DNA of 64,000 nt from Rhodococcus spelaei (GTDB lineage: Bacteria; Actinomycetota; Actinomycetes; Mycobacteriales; Mycobacteriaceae): positions 62,001 to 126,000 of the forward strand of contig NZ_VIGH01000008.1 of assembly GCF_006704125.1 (NCBI RefSeq), given 5' to 3'. Position 1 is the first letter of the stretch. Each line of letters opens with the position of its first letter. The position numbers and the translations under genes are program-made. Of the stretch, positions 10,097-18,469 are shown piece by piece. The notes beneath the pieces are model-generated. The model was given only the letters and a program-made list of their open reading frames with translations. It had not been told where the DNA came from and searched no databases.

Positions 10097-10104
10097 CGGT
10101 GCAC

Positions 10105-10596
10105 GTGAGCGATCTTCCTGCCATCGAGCTGCTGCGCCTCGATCCCGAGATACCGGTCCCGCAACGTGCCCACGAATCGGATGCGGGCGTGGACCTGTGT
10201 TCCACCGTGGACGTGACCATCGAGCCGGGCGAGCGGGTGCTCGTCGGGACGGGGATCGCCGTTGCGCTCCCGGTCGGCACGGTCGGCCTGATCCACCCGC
10301 GGTCCGGGCTCGCGGCCAAGTCGGGACTGTCGGTGGTGAACACCCCGGGCACGATCGACGCCGGATACCGCGGCGAGATCAAGGTCTGCCTGATCAATCA
10401 CGACCTACGTACCCCGATCGACATCCGGCGCGGGGACCGCATCGCGCAGCTCCTGGTTCAGCGGATCGAACTGGTCTCGTTCGTCGAGGTCGAGTCGCTC
10501 GACGACACCAGCAGAGGTACCGGAGGCCACGGTTCCAGCGGTGGTCATGCGATCCTGCACGCAGTGTCGGCACTGCCCGAGGAAGAGGCGCAATGA
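10105..10596 (+). CDS. dut: dUTP diphosphatase
   Basis: A 163-residue trimeric dUTPase that converts dUTP to dUMP and PPi, keeping uracil out of DNA and supplying dTMP synthesis. All five motifs are present: [10 protein letters not shown] (1), [12 protein letters not shown] (2), [13 protein letters not shown] with catalytic Asp and Tyr (3), [10 protein letters not shown] (4), and the P-loop-like [12 protein letters not shown] (5). About 12 extra residues follow motif 5 compared with mycobacteria. GTG at 10105 is preferred; another GTG lies at 10099. It overlaps the next gene by ATGA. Confidence 0.97.
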   Translation: MSDLPAIELLRLDPEIPVPQRAHESDAGVDLCSTVDVTIEPGERVLVGTGIAVALPVGTVGLIHPRSGLAAKSGLSVVNTPGTIDAGYRGEIKVCLINHDLRTPIDIRRGDRIAQLLVQRIELVSFVEVESLDDTSRGTGGHGSSGGHAILHAVSALPEEEAQ

Positions 10597-11456
10597 TTTT
10601 CGGACGTAAGAACAAGGACGAAGCGGCGGCCGACCACGAGCCGGACCGTTTCGAGGACCTGCGCGGCGACGCACCCGAGCCCGACGCGGACTCCGAGCGT
10701 GTCGAGGAGTTCGAGGTCACCGAGGAGCGGGGTCCCTACGACGCGAGCGAGTTCGACCCCGCGGACCTCGAGCAGGAGGCCGCCGCGCGGCTGGACCTCG
10801 GATCGGTGCTGGTCCCGCTTCCCGAGGGTGGGCAGATCCAGGTCGAGATGTCGCCGGACGGCAGTCCGCAGGCGGTCCACCTGGTCACCGAGCACGGCCG
10901 GATCACGGTGGCCGCGTACGCCGCACCGAAGTCCCCGGGCCAGTGGCGCGAGGTCGCCGGCGACCTCGCCGAGTCGCTGCGCACGGACAACGCCGGGGTC
11001 AGCGTCGAGAGCGGACCGTGGGGTCGCGAACTGCACGCGGTCACGCCCAACGCGGACCTGCGCTTCATCGGCATCGACGGCTACCGCTGGATGATTCGGT
11101 GCGTCGCCGCCGGTCCGACGGGGACCGCCGGCGTCGACTCGCCGCTCGCCGAGACCGCCCGCGAGGTACTGCGCGAGACCATCGTCAATCGCGGCGACGA
11201 GCCGAACCCGGTCCGCACCCCGCTGCCGGTCGTGCTCCCGCAGGTGCTGGCCGAGCAGCTGATCGCGGCCCAGCAGCAGCAGATGCAGGCCCAGCAGCAG
11301 CAGATGGAGTCCCAGCAGTTGCAGGCGCAGCAGCAGGCCGTCGCCGAGCAGCAGGCGGTCGTGACCGAGGCCGTGCTCGACCAGAGCGAACCGCCGGCGT
11401 CGCCGGAGGAGCGTCCAGGCGGGTCCGGCTCGGCGATGCAGCAGCTCGGTCGCTAG
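10593..11456 (+). CDS. DUF3710 protein with Gln-rich tail
   Basis: A 287-residue protein of the DUF3710 family (Rv2696c). An acidic N-terminus (1-60) precedes a globular domain at about 65-200 ([17 protein letters not shown] to [10 protein letters not shown]). Residues about 222-262 are strikingly Gln-rich with Met and Ala, probably a helical or coiled tail. The function is unknown; co-transcription with dut by a 4-bp overlap is conserved. The stop codon shares the palindrome CTAG with the stop of the convergent hydrolase. Confidence 0.9.
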   Translation: MIFGRKNKDEAAADHEPDRFEDLRGDAPEPDADSERVEEFEVTEERGPYDASEFDPADLEQEAAARLDLGSVLVPLPEGGQIQVEMSPDGSPQAVHLVTEHGRITVAAYAAPKSPGQWREVAGDLAESLRTDNAGVSVESGPWGRELHAVTPNADLRFIGIDGYRWMIRCVAAGPTGTAGVDSPLAETAREVLRETIVNRGDEPNPVRTPLPVVLPQVLAEQLIAAQQQQMQAQQQQMESQQLQAQQQAVAEQQAVVTEAVLDQSEPPASPEERPGGSGSAMQQLGR

Positions 11457-12160
11457 CGCGGCGCGCGCACCAGGGCGGCCAGGCAGCCGCGCCCGAGCGC
11501 TGCGGGATCGGCACCCACCTCGTCGAGGGTGACCGTCTCGAGCGCCGCGTGCGGCAGCAGGGCCGCCCACTGCGTGCCCACCGCCAGCGGATGGACCGGA
11601 TCGTCGGTCGCCGCACAGATTCCCACCGGGACGGTGGTACCCGCCATCTCGTCCTCGTCGAGTCCGCGGTACCCCGCCGCCTCGTCCAGCGCCTGCGGCA
11701 GGTGCGGCCACTGAGAGCGCCAGGACCGTTCCAGTTCGCCGCCGAGCCAGGCCGGTGATGTCTCGATCATCGCGCCCGTGACGGCCTCGAGACCGTCGGC
11801 TCGCAGCCGGCTCGCCGTCAGCATGGCGCTCTGCGCCGCCGGGGCGTCGACGGGGTCACCGGTCCATGCGGGCAGCGCGGCCAGCACTCCGGCCGCCAGC
11901 GACTCGTGCCGCGCGGCCCACTGCAGCGCGACCGCCGCCCCGATCGAGATGCCGCCCGCGAGGATCGGCCCGTTCCGGTCGGCGGCCGCGGTGAGCGCGT
12001 CGAGGTAACTGCCGACGACCCTGCGCGGGTCGGGATCGACAGCGATGACATCGACTCCCACCTGCGACAATGCTGCGGTGAACGCCCGTGCGGCGAAGTG
12101 TGCGTCGGATCCGGTTCCGGGGAGGACCACGGCGACCCGCGGCAGGTTCAGTTCTGGCAT
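11453..12160 (-). CDS. Alpha/beta hydrolase (Rv2695-like)
   Basis: A 235-residue alpha/beta-hydrolase fold protein. The opening VAVVLPGTGSDAHFA forms the oxyanion-loop region, and the nucleophile elbow is GGISIGAA, with Ser at about residue 75. A His near the C-terminus (VHPLAVGTQW) and Asp residues complete the expected triad. No signal peptide is seen, so it is cytoplasmic. The substrate is unknown. I chose the ATG at 12160 (MPELNLPRV); a GTG at 12196 is possible. Confidence 0.82.
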   Translation of the reverse strand: MPELNLPRVAVVLPGTGSDAHFAARAFTAALSQVGVDVIAVDPDPRRVVGSYLDALTAAADRNGPILAGGISIGAAVALQWAARHESLAAGVLAALPAWTGDPVDAPAAQSAMLTASRLRADGLEAVTGAMIETSPAWLGGELERSWRSQWPHLPQALDEAAGYRGLDEDEMAGTTVPVGICAATDDPVHPLAVGTQWAALLPHAALETVTLDEVGADPAALGRGCLAALVRAPR

Positions 12161-12297
12161 ATGTCGATACTGCACGGTGGCTGTGAGGGCCCCCACAGAC
12201 GGTGTGGTTAGTGGTTCGGGTTGGGGCTACAGTGGCGATCACAGACGAACTACGAGCGGGGCGAGGCTCGCACCGCACATGCTCCAGGAGCGCACAA

Positions 12298-12675
12298 ATG
12301 GCACTCGCGGCCAACGGTTACTTTCGCCGACTCACCCGTCGGCTGACCGAGGACATCGATCAGCTCGACGCCGAGGAGATGGCGAACTCGTCGCAGGCCT
12401 CGGGCGCGCAGCGCGCGTGCGACTGCTCCCGGGGCGAGGAAGTCACCATGCTGGGTCGGCTACGCAGCGTGGAGGCGTGTCCGAAGTCGTCGAACGCGAG
12501 CGTGGAGGCCGAGTTCTTCGACGGCACCGATGCGGTCACGCTGGTCTGGATCGGGAGGCGCCGGATCGCGGGCATTGAACCCGGCAAGAAGCTGAAGGTG
12601 CGTGGACGCCTCGGCGACCGCAACGGCCAGAAGGTCATCTACAACCCCTATTACGAGCTCAGCGGCGACGCCTAG
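12298..12675 (+). CDS. OB-fold nucleic-acid-binding protein
   Basis: A 125-residue protein (Rv2694c family). The first 40 residues are helical (GYFRRLTRRLTEDIDQLDAEEM), then an OB-fold runs from about 48 to 120 (VTMLGRLRSVEACP, VTLVWIGRRRIAGIEPG, KLKVRGRLG). It is similar to the anticodon-binding or RecG-wedge-like tRNA_anti fold, so nucleic-acid binding is inferred. I chose ATG at 12298 with GGAG eight nucleotides upstream. DUF3159 follows 52 bp later, likely in one operon. Confidence 0.88.
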   Translation: MALAANGYFRRLTRRLTEDIDQLDAEEMANSSQASGAQRACDCSRGEEVTMLGRLRSVEACPKSSNASVEAEFFDGTDAVTLVWIGRRRIAGIEPGKKLKVRGRLGDRNGQKVIYNPYYELSGDA

Positions 12676-12727
12676 CCGGCGCCCGCCTCCCGGCGTTGCC
12701 GCCTGGCACGTGTGGCAGTCTCGTGGA

Positions 12728-13447
12728 GTGAGCGACACGCAGCAGCAGTCCATCCTCGAACAGCTCGGCGGCATCAGCGGGCTGGTGTACTCGACGCTGC
12801 CCATCCTGGTGTTCGTGCCGGTCAACAGTCTGTTCGGGCTCACCGCCGCGATCTGGGCCGCGCTCGGGGTCGCTGCGGTCGTGCTGGTGTGGCGCCTCGT
12901 GGTGCGTGGCACCATCCAGCCGGCGATCTCCGGCTTCGTCGGAGTCGGCATCTGCGCGTTCATCGCGCACCGCACGGGCGACGCCAAGGGCTACTTCCTG
13001 TTCGGCATCTACACCTCGTTGCTGTACGCGGGGGTGTTCGTCGTCTCGATCCTGGTGCGTTGGCCGCTGGTCGGCGTGCTGTGGGGATTCCTGAACGGTC
13101 ACGGCAACAGTTGGCGGCGGTCACGTCCGGCGCTGCGTGCCTATGACATCGCGACTGTCGCTTGGGCGCTGGTGTTCGCCGCGCGGTACCTGGTGCAGTC
13201 GCAGCTCTACGACACCGACCACACCGGCTGGCTCGCGGTCTCGCGAATCGCGATGGGGTGGCCGCTGACGGCGTTGGTGTTGCTGGCGACGGTCTGGGCG
13301 GTGAGGCGGGCCGACCGGATCGTGGACGAGACGGTCGTGGACGAGACGGTCGTGGGTGCGACAGAGGCGGAGGCCGAGTCGGAGCAGTCCGTTCTCGGGA
13401 CGCCGGAGTCCGGCGAGTCCGGTGGGCCCGACCGCGACCGCCCCTGA
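12728..13447 (+). CDS. DUF3159 membrane protein
   Basis: A 239-residue integral membrane protein with about six hydrophobic segments and a hydrophilic Glu/Asp-rich C-terminal tail (after residue 200) containing a duplicated DETVVDETVV. The DUF3159 family (Rv2693c) has no known activity. The repeat of VDETV is encoded by a 15-bp direct duplication at about 13322-13351. The open frame upstream of GTG 12728 overlaps the OB-fold gene and is not used. It is followed by an inverted repeat that begins 2 bp after the stop codon. Confidence 0.88.
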   Translation: MSDTQQQSILEQLGGISGLVYSTLPILVFVPVNSLFGLTAAIWAALGVAAVVLVWRLVVRGTIQPAISGFVGVGICAFIAHRTGDAKGYFLFGIYTSLLYAGVFVVSILVRWPLVGVLWGFLNGHGNSWRRSRPALRAYDIATVAWALVFAARYLVQSQLYDTDHTGWLAVSRIAMGWPLTALVLLATVWAVRRADRIVDETVVDETVVGATEAEAESEQSVLGTPESGESGGPDRDRP

Positions 13448-13643
13448 GTCGAACGAATGAATGTCGTTCGTTCGAATCAATACGGGTGACAATTGTTATC
13501 GGAACGCGAGCATATTGTGATCTACCCCACCCCCTTTCGGGCGCGTTTCGATAAACAACCCGGTAGACGATCCGGTAATCGGAAGTGCCGGGAAATCGGC
13601 GGTTGACCGCACTCCGGGTCGAATTCGGCGACGGCCGCCCGTG
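13448..13643. other. A/T-enriched 196-bp gap with inverted repeat
   Basis: Between the convergent DUF3159 and TetR genes. At 13449-13475 there is a perfect inverted repeat, TCGAACGAA-N9-TTCGTTCGA, with an alternative 7-bp pairing inside it (13450-13456 with 13464-13470). Further on are a short palindrome ACAATTGT (about 13490) and C-rich runs. Base composition is clearly lower in GC than the flanks. No ORF is seen. It could be a weak terminator or a remnant. Confidence 0.55.
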
Positions 13644-14228
13644 TCACCCGACCGGCAGTCCGGCTTCGAGCAGTTCGAGGGCCCGGATCGGGTACCGGAG
13701 GTCCTCCGGCGCGGTGCCCGCCATGGCCAGTACCGCCCCGGTCATAGCGCCGACGAGCACCCGCAGTCCGGGGTCGTCCGGGTCCCGGTCGAGCCGCCTG
13801 GCGAGAATCTCGACGGCGAACTCGATGCTCCGGTAGAGCTCGTCGGCGAACGCGGCCCGCAGTGCGGGCACTCGGAACATCAGTCGGGACCTGGCCAGCT
13901 CGAGCTCGACCTGTTCCTCGGACATTCCGGCGAGAGTCGTCTCGAACGCCTGCCGGAACGCTGCCAGGGGAGGGACCTCGAGCGGGATCCGCTCGAGCGC
14001 GGCGATGGTCGGGTCGTCCAGGTCGTCGGCCATCACGACCCGCTCCTTGCTCGGGAAGTAGCGGAAGAAGGTGCTGGGGGACACCTCGGCGGCCTCGGCG
14101 ATCTGCTCGATCGTGGTGGCCTCGTAGCCCTGAGTCTCGAACAGTCTCATGGCCTCAGTGCGGATCGCGGCCCTCGTCCTGAGCTTCTTGCGTTCGCGGA
14201 GTCCCAGTTGCTCAGGTCGCGGTGCCAT
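13644..14228 (-). CDS. TetR-family transcriptional regulator
   Basis: A 194-residue TetR repressor. The N-terminal helix-turn-helix is at about 17-63 (RAAIRTEAMRLFETQGYEATTIEQIAE, then VSPSTFFRYFPSKE), followed by a variable ligand-binding domain. It overlaps the upstream MFS gene by 17 bp and is translated after it, so it very likely controls this efflux operon in response to its substrate. The operator would be expected in the 93-bp region before the MFS start; no strong palindrome is seen there. Confidence 0.9.
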   Translation of the reverse strand: MAPRPEQLGLRERKKLRTRAAIRTEAMRLFETQGYEATTIEQIAEAAEVSPSTFFRYFPSKERVVMADDLDDPTIAALERIPLEVPPLAAFRQAFETTLAGMSEEQVELELARSRLMFRVPALRAAFADELYRSIEFAVEILARRLDRDPDDPGLRVLVGAMTGAVLAMAGTAPEDLRYPIRALELLEAGLPVG

Positions 14229-15828
14229 GGGGCAAGCCTTCCGTACGTGCGGTCCGAGGTGCGTGAAGCGCGCCGTCGGCATCCTCGGCGGTCCCAGCCC
14301 CAGGCCCAGTACCAGCGTCGTCGTCCTGCGGCGGCGGCCGCAGCGGGAGGGCGATCGCGGCTGCGACCGCACACGCGGCCGAGACCGCGACGGTGACCCA
14401 GAGCACGGCCGACATGCCCGCGACGAACGACTCGCCGGCGACGCGAGCGAGTGCGGGTGTTCCCGACTGCTGCGCGATCGCAGCCGCGGCGGCGACGCCG
14501 TCACGGGCACGGTCGGCCAACGCGGGCGGGAGGGGTCCGGTGTCGAGATGGGCGCGGTACGTCGAGGCCAGTACCGTTCCGAGGACCGCGACGCCGATCG
14601 TGCCGCCCGCCTGGCGTAGTGCCTGGATCAGTGCGGATCCCGACCCGGACCGCTCCGCGGAGAGTGCGCCGACGGCGGCGGCCATTGCCACCGGCATCAC
14701 CAGCCCCAAGCCGATTCCGGCGGCGGTCAGCCAGCACGCCACCACCGGGTAGCCCGTCGCGGCGGTGGTGAACGTGGCGAACAGTGCGGAGCCGCCGATG
14801 ACCACGAATCCGAGTCCGATCACGGCGCCCGCACCGAGGCGAACGCCGAGCGCGGCACCGAGGCGGGTGCCGATCACCAGTCCGCCGATCAGGGGTAACA
14901 GCTTGAGTCCGGTGCCGAAGGCGTCGCTGCCCTGTACGGACTGGAACAGTTGCGGCAGTGAGAAGAACAGGCCGAACATTACGAAGGACACGGCGGTGGA
15001 AAGTGTTGCACCCCATGTGAACTCCCGGCTACGGAAGAGCGCGAGGTCGATCAGGGGGTAAGGGGTGCGGCGCTGACGGAGAACGAACGCGACCAGCGCC
15101 ACGATCCCCGCCGACAGGCTCGCCAGGGTGGTCGGATCGCCCCACCCGCCGTCGCCGGCCGCGATGAAGCCGTACGTCAGCGCGAGCAGTCCGAGCGACG
15201 ACAGCACGGCTCCCGGCAGGTCGAAGGGCAGGCGGTCGGTGGCGCGCGATTCCGGCACCAGCGCCACGATGGCGAGCAGGCCGACGCACACGAGAGGCAC
15301 GTTGATCAGGAACACCGAGCCCCACCAGAAGTGCTGCAGCAGCCAACCGCCGACGATCGGTCCGAGCGGCAGCCCGATCGCGGTGGAGGTGACCCAGACG
15401 GCCAGTGCGCGAGCCTGGTCGCGCTTGTCGGGGAACATGACCGGCAGGACCGCCATCGACATCGGCATCATGACGGCGGCCGCGAGGCCGAGAACCGCTC
15501 GGGCGCCGATCAATTCGCCGGCGGTGCGGGCGTAGGCGCAGGCCACCGACGCGAGACCGAACAGCGTCATCGACACGACGAGCATCCGTTTGCGGCCGAT
15601 CCGGTCGCCGAGAGTTCCCGCGGGCAGCAGTGCGCCGGCCAGGACCAATGTGTACGCGGTGCTGAACCACTGCAGTTGTGAGGTGTCGGCGTGCAGGTCC
15701 ACCGCGAGGGTGGGCAGCGCGACGATCAGGACCGTGGTGTCGAGGCCGATCGTCAGCATGGCCACGGCGAGGGCGCCGAGTGCCCACCAGCGGTTCGTGG
15801 TGGTCGAGGGGGTGGCGACTGAAGTCAT
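14212..15828 (-). CDS. MFS drug efflux transporter, DHA2 (EmrB/QacA) type
   Basis: A 538-residue proton-driven exporter with 14 predicted transmembrane helices, as in DHA2 family members. The family motif A variant LGDRIGRKRML occurs after helix 2, and helix 1 carries LDTTVLIVALPTL (motif D1). A charged tail ends the protein (RPPPQDDDAG). Ribosome site GGAG is 9 nt before the ATG. It is first in a two-gene operon with its TetR regulator. Substrates cannot be predicted; multidrug or endogenous metabolite export is typical. Confidence 0.92.
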   Translation of the reverse strand: MTSVATPSTTTNRWWALGALAVAMLTIGLDTTVLIVALPTLAVDLHADTSQLQWFSTAYTLVLAGALLPAGTLGDRIGRKRMLVVSMTLFGLASVACAYARTAGELIGARAVLGLAAAVMMPMSMAVLPVMFPDKRDQARALAVWVTSTAIGLPLGPIVGGWLLQHFWWGSVFLINVPLVCVGLLAIVALVPESRATDRLPFDLPGAVLSSLGLLALTYGFIAAGDGGWGDPTTLASLSAGIVALVAFVLRQRRTPYPLIDLALFRSREFTWGATLSTAVSFVMFGLFFSLPQLFQSVQGSDAFGTGLKLLPLIGGLVIGTRLGAALGVRLGAGAVIGLGFVVIGGSALFATFTTAATGYPVVACWLTAAGIGLGLVMPVAMAAAVGALSAERSGSGSALIQALRQAGGTIGVAVLGTVLASTYRAHLDTGPLPPALADRARDGVAAAAAIAQQSGTPALARVAGESFVAGMSAVLWVTVAVSAACAVAAAIALPLRPPPQDDDAGTGPGAGTAEDADGALHAPRTARTEGLPHGTAT

Positions 15829-15909
15829 GACATCAACTCCGATATGGAAGTAGATAGAAACTGAATGTTACTCTCAGAATCTCGCCGGGCAAGAGGTTGA
15901 CCTAGCTCG

Positions 15910-15915
15910 TACGGT
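15910..15915 (+). promoter_or_regulatory. -10 element for leaderless pirin gene
   Basis: TACGGT ends 6 nt before the pirin ATG at 15922. There is no ribosome-binding site between them. A TTGACC at 15897-15902 is too close (7 bp) to act as its -35. Confidence 0.45.
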
Positions 15916-15921
15916 CGACAC

Positions 15922-16884
15922 ATGAGCAATCTCGAGACGGCCCCGCGCGAGTCGACGTGCGGCGGGCTGGCAGGCACGTCAGCGACACCCGCACACGAGG
16001 TCTACGCCGGACGGGAGGTGATGCTCGGGGAGACGGTCGTGACCCGACTGCTGCCGAACCTGGGCCGCCGCCTGGTCGGGCCGTGGTGCTTCATCGACCA
16101 CTACGGCCCGGACGACATCGAGAAGGAGCCGGGTATGTCGGTGCCGCCGCACCCGCACACCGGTCTGCAGACGGTCAGCTGGCTGCTCGACGGTGAGATC
16201 CGGCACCGGGACAGCATCGGCAGCGACCAGGAGTTCGGTCCGGGGCAGCTCGGACTGATGACCGCCGGTCGCGCCATCGCGCACGCCGAACACAGCCCCG
16301 CCCGGCACCCGCGCCTGCTGCACGGCGCCCAATTGTGGGTCGCGCTGCCCGAGGCGCACCGCCACGGCGCCCCCAGCTGGGAGCACCATGCCGACCTGCC
16401 GGTGCTGACCGGCCCGGGACATCGGACCACGGTGATCCTGGGGGAGTTGGCCGGTGCGCGCTCACCCGGGACCACCTACAGTCCGCTGGTCGGAGCCGAC
16501 GTCGAGGTGACCAGCGGGACCACCGTGCTGCTGCCGCTCGAGCGCGACTTCGAGCACGCGGTGCTGGTGATGTCCGGGATCGTGGAGGTCGACGGGACCC
16601 GGATCGGGCCGGGGACGATGCTCTACCTCGGCTGTGCGCGAACCGAACTCGCCGTCAGCGCCGAGGTGAACTCGAAGCTGCTGTTACTGGGCGGCGAGCC
16701 GTTCGAGGAGCAGATCGTGATGTGGTGGAACTTCGTGGCCCGCAGCCACGAGGAGATCGTCGCGGCGCGGACCGAGTACATGGAGGGCTCCGAGTTCGGC
16801 GTGGTGCGCGCGTACGACGGCCCACAGTTGCCTGCGCCCGCGTTGCCGCCGGGACCGCTTCGGCCGGGCGGCGCGACCCGCTGA
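15922..16884 (+). CDS. Pirin family protein
   Basis: A 320-residue bicupin. The N-terminal cupin carries the metal-binding signature: HPHTG (His77, His79), then IAHAEHS with Glu123 and His124, typical of pirins that bind Fe and in some cases show quercetinase activity. The C-terminal pirin_C domain is at about 190-290. Family members are redox-responsive enzymes or cofactors in the cytoplasm. It lies divergent from the MFS-TetR operon, and its 3' end is 11 bp from ceoC. Metal identity and activity are inferred from the family. Confidence 0.92.
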   Translation: MSNLETAPRESTCGGLAGTSATPAHEVYAGREVMLGETVVTRLLPNLGRRLVGPWCFIDHYGPDDIEKEPGMSVPPHPHTGLQTVSWLLDGEIRHRDSIGSDQEFGPGQLGLMTAGRAIAHAEHSPARHPRLLHGAQLWVALPEAHRHGAPSWEHHADLPVLTGPGHRTTVILGELAGARSPGTTYSPLVGADVEVTSGTTVLLPLERDFEHAVLVMSGIVEVDGTRIGPGTMLYLGCARTELAVSAEVNSKLLLLGGEPFEEQIVMWWNFVARSHEEIVAARTEYMEGSEFGVVRAYDGPQLPAPALPPGPLRPGGATR

Positions 16885-16895
16885 CCGACCCCCCG

Positions 16896-17558
16896 TCAGC
16901 GCTTGACGCCGACCGCCTCGCGCAGTTCGTCCTCCACCTCGACCGAGGCTACGAACAGCAGTTCGTCGCCGCCCTCGATCGGGTCGTCCGGCTGCGGCAC
17001 GATCACCCGTCCGCCGCGGATGATCGTCACCAGTGCGGCGTCGCGGGGCAGTTGCATCTTGCGCACCGGCTTGCCCGCCAGTGCGGTGTCCGCGGGCAGG
17101 GTGATCTCGACCAGGTTGGCCTGCCCCTGCCGAAAGGTCATGAGCCGCACCAGGTCCCCGACCGAGACGGCCTCCTCGACGAGCGAGGCGAGCATCCGGG
17201 GCGTCGAGACCGCGACGTCCACGCCCCAGGACTCGTCGAAGAGCCACTCGTTGCGCGGATCGTTGACCCGGGCCACCACCCGCTGGACGCCGAACTCGGT
17301 CTTGGCCAGCAGGCTGACCACGATGTTGACCTTGTCGTCGCCGGTCGCCGCGATCACCACGTCGTAGGACTCGAGCTTCGCGGACTCGAGCAGCCCCAGC
17401 TCGCAGGCGTCGGCGTGGACCCAGTGCGCGTCCGGGATCGCCTCGGGGTCGACGTGTTCGAGTTTGCGCTCGAGCAGCGTCACGTAGTGCTCGCCGCGAA
17501 CGAGCTCGCGGGCGATGGAGCGGCCTACGGCGCCTGCTCCGGCGATTGCGACTCTCAT
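16896..17558 (-). CDS. ceoC: TrkA-family K+ uptake regulator CeoC
   Basis: A 220-residue RCK protein. The N-terminal Rossmann domain binds NAD(H) through GAGAVGRSIAREL (about 7-19), with the acidic LERK after strand 2, and the C-terminal TrkA-C domain lies at about 135-218. It pairs with ceoB immediately upstream; together they replace the tandem RCK domains of E. coli TrkA. Order and orientation match Rv2692/Rv2691. No TrkH/TrkG channel gene is adjacent. Confidence 0.92.
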   Translation of the reverse strand: MRVAIAGAGAVGRSIARELVRGEHYVTLLERKLEHVDPEAIPDAHWVHADACELGLLESAKLESYDVVIAATGDDKVNIVVSLLAKTEFGVQRVVARVNDPRNEWLFDESWGVDVAVSTPRMLASLVEEAVSVGDLVRLMTFRQGQANLVEITLPADTALAGKPVRKMQLPRDAALVTIIRGGRVIVPQPDDPIEGGDELLFVASVEVEDELREAVGVKR

Positions 17559-17604
17559 CGGTGCCGTCCGATCGGGTTGGGGGGTGGGGCGGGCAGGTGG
17601 GCGG

Positions 17605-18270
17605 TCACGAGTCGCCCGGCGGCGGGGTGGCGGCCAGCGCGACGGCCTCGGCGACCGTCCCGGACACCGCGGCGATGTACACCTGGTCGTCGGCCTGGAT
17701 CACCGTCTTGAGGTCCGGCAGCAGTCCGGTGCCGAACCTGATCAGGAACGCGACGCGGGACGTGGTGAACTCCTCGAGTTCGGTCACCTTGTGGCCCACC
17801 CAGTCCTCGTGCAGGTCCAGTTCGGCGACCGCCACGGTGCCGGACGGGTCGCGCCACTTGGTGGTGTGCGACTCGCGGGTCAGGTGGTGCAGGAACCGGT
17901 CCGTCGTCCACGGCACCGTCGCGACGGTCGGGATGCCGAGCCGCTCGTACACCGCCGCGCGCTTGGCGTCGTAGATGCGGGCGACGACGCGCCCGACGCC
18001 GAACGTCTCGCGGGCCACCCGTGCCGAGATGATGTTCGAGTTGTCCCCCGAGGAGACCGCCGCGAACGCCTCGGCCCGCTCGATGCCGGCCTTGAGCAGG
18101 ACGTCGCGGTCGAACCCCATCCCGACGACGCGCTGACCCGTGAACTCGGGGTCGAGGCGTCGGAACGCCTCGGGGTCCCGGTCGATGATCGCGACCTCGT
18201 GACCGATCCGGTTCAGTCCGGCCGCGAGGGCCGATCCGACCCGGCCGCACCCCATCACGACTACGTACAC
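17605..18270 (-). CDS. ceoB: TrkA-family K+ uptake regulator CeoB
   Basis: A 221-residue RCK protein: VVVMGCGRVGSALAAGL (nucleotide-binding loop, residues 3-19), IIDRD (Asp after strand 2), and a C-terminal TrkA-C domain from about 140 to 210. The GTG at 18270 is supported by GGAGG with 6-nt spacing; the longer frame to 18438 is not. It is the first gene of the ceoB-ceoC pair, 46 bp before ceoC. Confidence 0.92.
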   Translation of the reverse strand: MYVVVMGCGRVGSALAAGLNRIGHEVAIIDRDPEAFRRLDPEFTGQRVVGMGFDRDVLLKAGIERAEAFAAVSSGDNSNIISARVARETFGVGRVVARIYDAKRAAVYERLGIPTVATVPWTTDRFLHHLTRESHTTKWRDPSGTVAVAELDLHEDWVGHKVTELEEFTTSRVAFLIRFGTGLLPDLKTVIQADDQVYIAAVSGTVAEAVALAATPPPGDS

Positions 18271-18457
18271 CGCTGGCCTCCGCTCATCGGTTCCCCGACG
18301 TCGTCTCTCGCTCGCCGCGGCGCGGCGAAGTTGAATGAACACGAAACGGTACCGCTCCACGTTCGCAGGTTCCCGCGCACGTCGCCATTCGGGGTCCGGC
18401 GTGGCGGCGGCGCGGCCGCGATCGGCGCCGGATGGCACTGGATCGGTTCCGACGGCT

Positions 18458-18463
18458 TACGCT
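18458..18463 (+). promoter_or_regulatory. -10 element for leaderless APC permease
   Basis: TACGCT ends 6 nt before the GTG at 18470. The same hexamer and spacing are found before the zapE-like gene at 62984-62989. This also supports choosing the 18470 start. Confidence 0.5.
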
Positions 18464-18469
18464 TTCCCG

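Noticed and set aside
11260-11360. CAG-rich run resembling a repeat array
   Set aside because: It is the Gln-rich tail of the DUF3710 protein, with irregular codons and no spacers; not CRISPR or a microsatellite of note.
13520-13532. C-rich run as a possible 6C small RNA
   Set aside because: It lacks the two C-loop hairpins of that RNA.
15861-15877. CTGA-N9-TCAG as operator for the MFS-TetR operon
   Set aside because: Four-base arms are at chance level; no supporting second copy.
15897-15902. TTGACC as -35 of the pirin promoter
   Set aside because: Only 7 bp separate it from the TACGGT -10, far too short.
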